From the NCBI GenBank assembly GCA_017646545.1, contig JAGCMI010000063.1, positions 1 to 17,502 of the forward strand: a stretch of DNA of 17,502 bases, written 5' to 3'. The notes beneath the pieces were generated by a model. It searched no databases. It saw nothing but the letters and a program-made list of their open reading frames with translations, and was not told where the DNA came from. Positions 12,163 to 17,502 of the stretch are shown piece after piece. Position numbers and translations under genes: made by a program. Position 1 is the first letter of the stretch, and every line of letters starts with the position of its first letter. The DNA is from Oscillospiraceae bacterium (GTDB taxonomy: Bacteria > Bacillota > Clostridia > Oscillospirales > Oscillospiraceae).

Positions 12163-13089
12163 ATGGAAAAGATTTATGATATGGTAATCGTGGGCGGTGG
12201 CCCCGGTGGTTATACGGCAGCACTTTACGGCGCGCGAGCAGGCCTCAGCGTGGTGGTTCTGGAAAGAATGGCCGCAGGCGGACAGATCGCCATGACCCAT
12301 CAGGTGGATAATTATCCCGGATTTGTAGACGGCATCGACGGTTTCACGCTGGCGGAGAATATGCAGAAGCAGGCACATCGTTTCGGTGCCGGAACCAAAT
12401 ATGCGGAAGTGCAAAAATTGGAACTGGAGGGCGATGTCAAGCGCATCCACACCGACAGCGGATTGTTTGTCAGCAAGACCGTGGTTATTGCCACCGGTGC
12501 ATCTCCCCGTTACTTGGGCTTGCCCAATGAGCAGGAACTGACGGGGTTGGGTCTGCACTACTGCGCCGCCTGCGACGGCATGTTCTATCGGGGCAAGACC
12601 GTTGTGGTGGTGGGTGGCGGCAACTCCGCCGTTGCCGACGCACTGGTACTCAGCCGTATTGCCAAGAAAGTGATTCTGGTGCACCGCCGGGATACTTTGC
12701 GCGCAACGAAGGTTTATCACGAAAGTCTGCAAAAGGCAGAAAATGTGGAAATCGTGTGGAACAGCAAGGTTTCTCAGCTGATGCACGATGGCAGAGTCAC
12801 GGGCATTAAAGTAGAAAATGTCCACACGGGCGCTGAGCAGGAAATCCTGTGCGATGGTGTATTCGTCAGCGTGGGACGGCAGCCTGCCTCCAAGCTGGTG
12901 GCCGGTCTGCTGGCGCTGGACGAGGGCGGCTATATCATTGCCGGCGAGGACACGGTTACCAGCATCCCCGGTGTATATGCCGTGGGTGATGTACGCACCA
13001 AGCAGGTGCGGCAGGTGGTGACCGCGGTAAGCGATGGCGCAATCGCCTCCCATCAGGCGGAAGAATATATTGCTGCGCATGACGAATAA
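12163..13089 (+). CDS. trxB: Thioredoxin reductase (NADPH, FAD)
   Basis: This 308-residue flavoenzyme passes electrons from NADPH through FAD and a redox-active disulfide to thioredoxin. It has the FAD loop GGGPGG at 11-16, the active site CAACDG with Cys134 and Cys137 (CATC in E. coli), the pyridine-nucleotide loop GGGNSA at 151-156, and the HRRDTLRA motif at 174-181 whose arginines indicate NADPH. GVYAVGDV near the end closes the FAD domain. Length is typical. It is divergent from regulator 2 and preceded by the third type-A box. With trxA this makes a complete NADPH-thioredoxin system in the window. Confidence 0.95.
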   Translation: MEKIYDMVIVGGGPGGYTAALYGARAGLSVVVLERMAAGGQIAMTHQVDNYPGFVDGIDGFTLAENMQKQAHRFGAGTKYAEVQKLELEGDVKRIHTDSGLFVSKTVVIATGASPRYLGLPNEQELTGLGLHYCAACDGMFYRGKTVVVVGGGNSAVADALVLSRIAKKVILVHRRDTLRATKVYHESLQKAENVEIVWNSKVSQLMHDGRVTGIKVENVHTGAEQEILCDGVFVSVGRQPASKLVAGLLALDEGGYIIAGEDTVTSIPGVYAVGDVRTKQVRQVVTAVSDGAIASHQAEEYIAAHDE

Positions 13090-13101
13090 AAAAAGTTTCA
13101 A

Positions 13102-13145
13102 ATGTTGCAATTGCAACATAAAACCGCGAGCCCCTATGCTATAAT
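13102..13145 (+). promoter_or_regulatory. Promoter of the zinc-ribbon/ferredoxin operon with perfect type-B palindrome
   Basis: ATGTTGCAATTGCAACAT (13102-13119) is a perfect 18-bp palindrome centred at 13110.5. The extended -10 TGCTATAAT has its hexamer at 13140-13145, so the box centre is 29.5 bp upstream of it, the class II position. No -35 is visible. The box resembles the one in the flavodiiron promoter and not the GTGA boxes. Confidence 0.72.
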
Positions 13146-13180
13146 AGGGGCACAAACCAAGAATAGAAGGAGGGAGCATC

Positions 13181-13438
13181 ATGCTGGATGGATGCCAGGG
13201 TAAACCCCGTACACCGACAATTATTGAAAAGACCTGCCCCCAATGCGGTGCAGAGATCGAAATGTTTTCCATTGACACGCAAATGGCTTGCGAAAAATGT
13301 GGCTTCATGGCCTACAATGACACACTCAGCTGTGTCCAGTGGTGTGCTCACGCCAGAAAATGTGTGGGCGAGGAAATGTATGAGCAGATGATGCAAATCG
13401 CAGCCCAGCAGAAAGCACAAAGAAAGAGCTGCGCATAG
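13181..13438 (+). CDS. Small double zinc-ribbon/cysteine-rich protein
   Basis: This 85-residue protein has nine Cys. Cys19/Cys22 (CPQCG) and Cys37/Cys40 (CEKCG) form a classical zinc ribbon, and a second group Cys51-x3-Cys55-x5-Cys61 (SCVQWCAHARKC) follows before a helical, charged tail. Small proteins of this build occur in anaerobic Firmicutes beside Fe-S and Crp/Fnr genes and are sometimes annotated as phosphohydrolase fragments, but no HD or other catalytic motif is present here. It shares a transcript with the ferredoxin gene 11 bp downstream. A role as metal-binding partner or chaperone of the Fe-S protein is inference. Confidence 0.75.
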   Translation: MLDGCQGKPRTPTIIEKTCPQCGAEIEMFSIDTQMACEKCGFMAYNDTLSCVQWCAHARKCVGEEMYEQMMQIAAQQKAQRKSCA

Positions 13439-13449
13439 GAGGGATGATT

Positions 13450-14121
13450 ATGATTCGCAGGATCATTACAATCAACGAAGAAAGATGCAACGGCTGCGGA
13501 CTATGCGCCGATGCCTGCCACGAAAGAGCGATTGGAATTGTAGACGGAAAGGCGAAGCTGCTGCGGGAGGACTACTGCGACGGCTTGGGCGATTGCCTCC
13601 CCGCCTGCCCCATGAATGCCATTTCCTTTGAAGAGCGGGAAGCACCCGCTTATGACGAGGCAGCGGTACTGGCCGCCAAAAAGAGCAACGCCACTGCCCC
13701 GTCCCCCGGCTGCCCCGGCGCTGCCTGCCGGAGCATGGATTGCAGCAACCGCTGCGCCAATCAGCTGCGTAATTTCCCCATTCAGATGAAGCTGGTGCCC
13801 ACCAATGCACCCTATTTTGATGGGGTGGATCTGCTGATCGCCGCAGATTGCACTGCATACAGCTACGGCAATTTCCATAACCATTTTATGAAAAATCGGG
13901 TGACGCTGATCGGCTGCCCCAAGCTGGACGGTGCGGACTACTCCGAAAAGCTGGCGCAGATCCTGCGAAACAACAACATTCGCTCTGTGACGGTGACGCG
14001 CATGACCGTGCCCTGCTGCGGAGGCCTCAGCTATATGGTGAGCAAAGCGGTGGAAATGAGCGGAAAGAACATTCCCCTGCACATCGTCACCATCAGCCCC
14101 AACGGGCAGATCGTAAAGTAA
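13450..14121 (+). CDS. Ferredoxin-domain protein with cysteine-rich C-terminal domain
   Basis: This 223-residue protein starts with a two-cluster ferredoxin-like domain. The first motif, CNGCGLCADAC (Cys13, 16, 19, 23), is a standard [4Fe-4S] site. The second, CDGLGDCLPACP (Cys43, 49, 53), has only three Cys in the usual line, with C-x5-C in place of CxxCxxC. Residues 88-102 hold four more Cys (CPGAACRSMDCSNRC), and the C-terminal domain has Cys134, Cys156 and the pair Cys189-Cys190. The second ATG (13450) is preferred because AGGAGG at 13437-13442 is 7 bases from it and abuts the ATG at 13444. It likely carries electrons or acts as an Fe-S oxidoreductase in the redox response; the C-terminal domain has no function I recognise. 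Confidence 0.82.
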   Translation: MIRRIITINEERCNGCGLCADACHERAIGIVDGKAKLLREDYCDGLGDCLPACPMNAISFEEREAPAYDEAAVLAAKKSNATAPSPGCPGAACRSMDCSNRCANQLRNFPIQMKLVPTNAPYFDGVDLLIAADCTAYSYGNFHNHFMKNRVTLIGCPKLDGADYSEKLAQILRNNNIRSVTVTRMTVPCCGGLSYMVSKAVEMSGKNIPLHIVTISPNGQIVK

Positions 14122-14122
14122 A

Positions 14123-14157
14123 AGTCAAAACCTCCGGCTTGGCCGGAGGTTTTGACT
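14123..14157. terminator. Bidirectional terminator, hairpin copy 1
   Basis: A perfect 16-bp stem (14123-14138 with 14142-14157, TTG loop) has a GC core CCTCCGGC/GCCGGAGG followed by TTTT in either direction. It ends both the ferredoxin operon and the minus-strand lipoprotein gene. A near-identical hairpin lies at 15921-15956. Confidence 0.9.
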
Positions 14158-14179
14158 ATAGGTAAATTACTCGCTTACA

Positions 14180-15829
14180 TCAGCTAAATTCAGCAGTCCA
14201 CTCGGGAATTTCCTTGCCGGCAAACTTGTCTTTGATGTATTGTACCCATTCTGCTTCCAGTACGTCCCATGTCTTTCCCGTGATATCTTCCACAGTTTCA
14301 GGGAATAGCATTACCTCATATGTAGTCTCTTCACCGTATAGGTCCAATATGTAATGCGTAAAGGAGTTGATTGGATTCCTTCCGGTTAGATAAGCAAGTG
14401 AATAGTCATCGTAGATGTAAGTGAAAATATCATACAGCTCAAAGTAATCGTCCATTCCCTGCTGGTACGCATGTCCGGCAAAATACTCAAACATTTCAAT
14501 ATACCGCTCGATTGTAGAACAAGCTCTCTTAATGGCATATTGAGAATAATAATCCCGGGCGCGGATCAGTTCACAGAAAGCCTGAGATTGCCAGCATTCT
14601 TTGAGGGTGGGACTGAGTAGATGCTGAAGATGATGTGCATATTCGTGGAGATAAGCGTTAATTTGGGTAATATATGCTGTGGGTGGTGTGGCGTTATAGT
14701 ACATGCCATTGAATTGTGCTTTACCGGATTTTGAAACAGCACTCTCTGCATTCATCCAGTTAATAATCACAATGCCGGCCTCTTCTTCCAAATTGAACAA
14801 CGCAACCGCAGAAGAAACTTCTTCATCCAACAGCGTTGCAGTTTCAATAATAGACTGATAATCCGAGAAATAATCTAAGGTATAGTCTCCGGCTGCCTCC
14901 CAATCAGCGCTATAAAAATCCTTATAATCGTAGTCGATCACCAAAAGTGCATAGCGCGTCATGATCTTCAGCGGCAACAGTTCTCCATAATAGGCAAAAC
15001 CGTTTTGCTGACGGGAGAATACTGCCGAAATTTCTTGGGCATACGCATCCACCAATCCACGAAATACACCCAATTGCTCATCAATCGATTGTGCCAATGC
15101 CTGCTCCATATCGATTTTTTCAAAGATCTGACGGCTCAAGGCATAGCAATTCCGCACCGTTGCTTCATCCGCATAAGTGGTGGTGAAGCAGGGATAAACC
15201 AAATTCAGCGCAACGGGATTCTGAGCAAAGAATGTATCCAGAGTTGCCTGGTCGACTTCGTCAACAGGTGCAGTCTGCCATCCCAGCTGCTCGGCAACCG
15301 CATTGGCAACATGGAAAACATATCCATAATCACTATAATCGCCCCAAAGCGCATGTAGTGTGGCAAGAACCTGCCGATAGCTCTTTATGTGGGAAAGAGC
15401 AATATAGGCTCTGTTCCCCTCACTGTCACTAAAGCTATCATCGTAGTCCACAGCATAATAACTCAGTTTGCGAATCTCTACACCATGATCCTTGAGATAT
15501 CGCAGAAGGGTTCTCTGCGTATTTACAAATTCAGTCGCAATTTCCGCATCGGTGGTGAGGCAGAAGAAAAACCCATCATCCATAGAAAGCGTGAGAGATT
15601 CCAATCGGCGATCTTCGGTTTTCATGGCAGGACGCGTATAGACCTTACTTTGTGTCATGAAATCATAGTGATCTTCCACGAGTACTAAATCATCTTCCGG
15701 AATCTCAATAGTTGGGCTTTCAGTTGGTACATCGCTAGGTTTGGTAGTAGCGGTATTATTTCCACAACCAACAAAGGACAAAACTATTAGAGCAGCAAGT
15801 AAATAAGTAACGATTCTGCATTTTTGCAT
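14180..15829 (-). CDS. Lipoprotein with HExxH zincin-type motif
   Basis: This 549-residue protein begins with a lipoprotein signal peptide ending LSFVGC (Cys22 lipidated), then a Thr/Ser/Pro-rich linker at about 24-46. The rest is Tyr- and Asp-rich without recognised domains, except YLHEYAHHLQ at about 393-402. There His395-Glu396-x-x-His399 matches the HExxH zinc-protease signature; a third ligand could be Glu420 or another downstream acid. It is probably a surface-anchored metallopeptidase or peptidase-like protein. Base composition and codon use look more AT-rich than in the redox genes beside it, and it lies between two copies of one hairpin, so acquisition as a module is possible. It has its own strong promoter. 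AAGGA is about 10 bases before the ATG. Confidence 0.72.
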   Translation of the reverse strand: MQKCRIVTYLLAALIVLSFVGCGNNTATTKPSDVPTESPTIEIPEDDLVLVEDHYDFMTQSKVYTRPAMKTEDRRLESLTLSMDDGFFFCLTTDAEIATEFVNTQRTLLRYLKDHGVEIRKLSYYAVDYDDSFSDSEGNRAYIALSHIKSYRQVLATLHALWGDYSDYGYVFHVANAVAEQLGWQTAPVDEVDQATLDTFFAQNPVALNLVYPCFTTTYADEATVRNCYALSRQIFEKIDMEQALAQSIDEQLGVFRGLVDAYAQEISAVFSRQQNGFAYYGELLPLKIMTRYALLVIDYDYKDFYSADWEAAGDYTLDYFSDYQSIIETATLLDEEVSSAVALFNLEEEAGIVIINWMNAESAVSKSGKAQFNGMYYNATPPTAYITQINAYLHEYAHHLQHLLSPTLKECWQSQAFCELIRARDYYSQYAIKRACSTIERYIEMFEYFAGHAYQQGMDDYFELYDIFTYIYDDYSLAYLTGRNPINSFTHYILDLYGEETTYEVMLFPETVEDITGKTWDVLEAEWVQYIKDKFAGKEIPEWTAEFS

Positions 15830-15861
15830 TTATTGTCCATCCTTTCGAGGTGTATAGATTG

Positions 15862-15890
15862 AGTATAGAAAAAAACGGTGGGGCTGTCAA
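15862..15890 (-). promoter_or_regulatory. Promoter of the lipoprotein gene
   Basis: On the minus strand TTGACA (15885-15890), a 17-bp spacer and TATACT (15862-15867) form a near-consensus sigma-A promoter 33 bp before the ATG. Confidence 0.8.
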
Positions 15891-15920
15891 GAGATTGTCC
15901 TTATCAATAGTAAAATCGAA

Positions 15921-15956
15921 AGTCAAAACCTCCGGCTAAAGCCGGATGTTTTGACT
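15921..15956 (-). terminator. Terminator of GNAT gene 1, hairpin copy 2
   Basis: The arms 15921-15936 and 15941-15956 pair with one mismatch around a TAAA loop, and the minus strand continues into a T-rich stretch. The left arm is identical to that of copy 1 at 14123-14138. The stop codon of the acetyltransferase (15955-15957) overlaps the stem. Confidence 0.85.
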
Positions 15957-16455
15957 ATACAAGTTTTTTCTGACGCAGGATGCCTTCATACAAGCCATCC
16001 TTGCAAAAACCGGCTTCCACATATCCCCGGCAGGTGTAGTATGCCTCCAGCGTTTTGTTGCCTACGGCAGAATCCAGACGCAGATATTGCTTACCGCAAC
16101 GGGCGGTATAATCCTCCGCCATTTGCAGGAAGATACTGGCTGTGCCCTTGGCATCCACGGCCGAGGCCAGATGGTGCAAATAGAAGGCCGAATCCGGGTC
16201 CGGCCAGCGCTCGTCCTCGTGAAACAGCGCGCCGACGGAAACGATTTTACCCCTTTGGGTATCCTCCAGAACAAAGAGTTCTTCCTGCTGGCGGCGACTT
16301 TCGTAATAGTGGAGCGGATACCGCTGGTCATATTTCGTCGTATTCCACTGGCGGATGCCCACCTGATCCATCCATGCCACACGACCCATGATCAGGTCGA
16401 AAACAGTCTGGATCTCCTGCTGGGTCGCTTGTCTGAAGATATATCTCTCTTTCAT
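15955..16455 (-). CDS. GNAT-family N-acetyltransferase 1
   Basis: This 166-residue protein has the Gcn5-related acetyltransferase pattern: an N-terminal RQATQQEIQTVFDLI helix, the segment WMDQVGIRQWN typical of a clostridial GNAT subgroup, a beta strand with LFVLEDTQRGKIVSVGAL, the strand and acetyl-CoA loop region YLHHLASAVDAKGTASIFL, and a C-terminal NKTLEAYYTCRGYVEAG motif. The start at 16455 is chosen because GGGAGG (16462-16467) is 6 bases away, while the ATG at 16461 directly abuts it. The acceptor substrate is unknown. It is a single gene between a promoter and a terminator. Confidence 0.85.
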   Translation of the reverse strand: MKERYIFRQATQQEIQTVFDLIMGRVAWMDQVGIRQWNTTKYDQRYPLHYYESRRQQEELFVLEDTQRGKIVSVGALFHEDERWPDPDSAFYLHHLASAVDAKGTASIFLQMAEDYTARCGKQYLRLDSAVGNKTLEAYYTCRGYVEAGFCKDGLYEGILRQKKLV

Positions 16456-16481
16456 CGTCATCCTCCCTGCCCTTTTCCCCT

Positions 16482-16509
16482 ATTATACCGCAAAATGAGA
16501 AGATTGCAA
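16482..16509 (-). promoter_or_regulatory. Promoter of GNAT gene 1
   Basis: On the minus strand TTGCAA (16504-16509), a 16-bp spacer and TATAAT (16482-16487) lie upstream of the acetyltransferase gene. Confidence 0.6.
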
Positions 16510-16514
16510 GCAAA

Positions 16515-16536
16515 AGCAGGGCTCGAAAGCCCTGCT
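16515..16536 (-). terminator. Terminator of GNAT gene 2
   Basis: A 9-bp perfect stem (AGCAGGGCT / AGCCCTGCT, CGAA loop) is followed by TTTGCTTG on the minus strand, 20 bases after the stop of the second acetyltransferase. Confidence 0.78.
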
Positions 16537-16556
16537 TCGTTGGACAAATTGGCAAA

Positions 16557-17081
16557 TCACAATGTTATCCAATACCGTCTCAAATAATGGTGTCCTTCTG
16601 CTTCGTTATATGCTTCGATGGTGTCCTGTAATTTCCCACCTAATTTCTCGCACACATGGATAGATGCGGCATTTTCTTCATTTATCGTGAACAATACCTT
16701 TTCCATTCCATGCTCTTTTGCGAGTATCAACCCTTGGCGGAGTATTTCAGTGCCATATCCTTTTCCCTGCTCAGAAACTCTTACAGCATAACCAATGCTT
16801 CCAATATCCGTAAGCACTTTCTCGGAAAACTGAGTTCGAAGCTGAAATTCGCCGATAAACTTTCCGTCGTCAATTGCCCAATAGTGAAAACTAATGGCTT
16901 GACCTTCAATTAGCCCCTTCTCTTTCTTGTCATACCATGGCTTGGTGCGGAAGAACCAGTTGTCATCAATACTATCGGGATTGGTAGGTCTGAAATAAAC
17001 AATCTGATTATCATATAGTTCTTGACAATAATCTTTATATCCTGATGCATATTCAGGACATCTCTTGATTAGTTGCATCAT
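16557..17081 (-). CDS. GNAT-family N-acetyltransferase 2
   Basis: This 174-residue GNAT protein has the acetyl-CoA-binding motif A VSEQGKGYGTEILRQGL, with Gln105-Gly-Lys-Gly-Tyr-Gly110, then the motif-B region INEENAASIHVCEKLGGKL at about 133-151. That arrangement is typical of small-molecule or ribosomal-protein acetyltransferases; the substrate is unknown. Base composition is visibly more AT-rich than lysS, mnmA or trxB, which suggests recent transfer. Two ATG codons are in tandem (17081 and 17078). A weak GTGAG serves as ribosome binding site, so either could be used. It is not closely similar to the first GNAT gene. Confidence 0.85.
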   Translation of the reverse strand: MMQLIKRCPEYASGYKDYCQELYDNQIVYFRPTNPDSIDDNWFFRTKPWYDKKEKGLIEGQAISFHYWAIDDGKFIGEFQLRTQFSEKVLTDIGSIGYAVRVSEQGKGYGTEILRQGLILAKEHGMEKVLFTINEENAASIHVCEKLGGKLQDTIEAYNEAEGHHYLRRYWITL

Positions 17082-17117
17082 ATATTCTCACCCACAAATT
17101 CAAGTGTATCTATCCCA

Positions 17118-17146
17118 ATTATACGCTCCATTTTGGTACTTTTCAA
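17118..17146 (-). promoter_or_regulatory. Promoter of GNAT gene 2
   Basis: On the minus strand TTGAAA (17141-17146), a 17-bp spacer and TATAAT (17118-17123) form a good sigma-A promoter. Confidence 0.72.
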
Positions 17147-17160
17147 GGCAATAAACAAAA

Positions 17161-17190
17161 AGAAAGTGCCGTCTAATGACGGCACTTTCT
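17161..17190 (-). terminator. Terminator of lysS
   Basis: A 13-bp perfect stem (AGAAAGTGCCGTC / GACGGCACTTTCT, 4-base loop) is followed by TTTTGTTTATTG on the minus strand, 10 bases after the lysS stop codon. Confidence 0.92.
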
Positions 17191-17199
17191 GAATTTCGA

Positions 17200-17502
<303 letters not shown>

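Noticed and set aside
13102..13119. The palindrome after trxB read as a transcription terminator
   Set aside because: The stem is AT-rich with no loop, and no T tract follows. Its exact 29.5-bp distance from a TATAAT fits an operator better. No real terminator is seen after trxB, so some read-through into the next operon is likely.
12088..13308. A 406-codon minus-strand frame covering trxB
   Set aside because: It is antisense to trxB, whose motifs are complete, and it would cross the trxB promoter and the next gene's start.
14121..15959. The paired hairpins as ends of an insertion sequence or integron-type cassette
   Set aside because: No transposase or integrase is present, no target-site duplication is visible, and both hairpins work as ordinary terminators for adjacent genes.

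Overview
The window looks like chromosomal DNA of an anaerobic gut-type Firmicute, most likely an Oscillospiraceae/Ruminococcaceae-like Clostridium. The evidence is the fairly GC-rich coding sequence, strong AGGAGG ribosome binding sites, sigma-A type promoters, a flavodiiron protein carrying flavin reductase and rubredoxin domains, two Crp/Fnr regulators of clostridial type and a KdpDE-like pair. The genus cannot be fixed from the sequence alone. No rRNA, tRNA, CRISPR array, transposase or integrase is visible, and no stretch over 300 bases lacks a gene.

Layout: 1-327 is the 3' end of rpsI with its terminator. 442-1095 is a MNT-fold nucleotidyltransferase, convergent with a short KdpD/KdpE-like two-component operon (1152-2910, minus). 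3055-5313 (minus) is a secreted GH24 muramidase with SH3b repeats followed by a holin-like small membrane protein. 5537-6586 is mnmA. 6630-13089 plus 13181-14121 form an oxygen/redox-defence region: an extended flavodiiron protein, a divergent Crp/Fnr regulator (regulator 1), a YwaF-like membrane protein, a BaiA/FabG-like SDR, thioredoxin, a second Crp/Fnr regulator (regulator 2), thioredoxin reductase, a small zinc-ribbon protein and a cysteine-rich ferredoxin. 14180-17081 is a minus-strand accessory block: a lipoprotein with an HExxH motif and two GNAT acetyltransferases. 17200-17502 is the 3' end of lysS.

The main observation is regulatory. Three promoters (SDR, trxA, trxB) carry the same box, GTGACA-N3-TCACAGAA. 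In each, the box centre lies exactly 29 bp upstream of the first base of the -10, about -41, which is the class II activator position. None has a clear -35. Two other promoters (flavodiiron protein; zinc-ribbon/ferredoxin operon) carry a different palindrome, ATGTTGCAATTGCAACAT or a 14/18 match, centred 29.5 bp upstream of the -10. The recognition helix of regulator 2 (RExxxR, as in E. coli CRP, which reads GTGA) fits the first box. Regulator 1 lacks that signature and has the second palindrome in its own leader. The locus therefore looks like two interleaved Crp/Fnr regulons that together control O2/NO reduction, thioredoxin-based thiol reduction and an Fe-S electron carrier.
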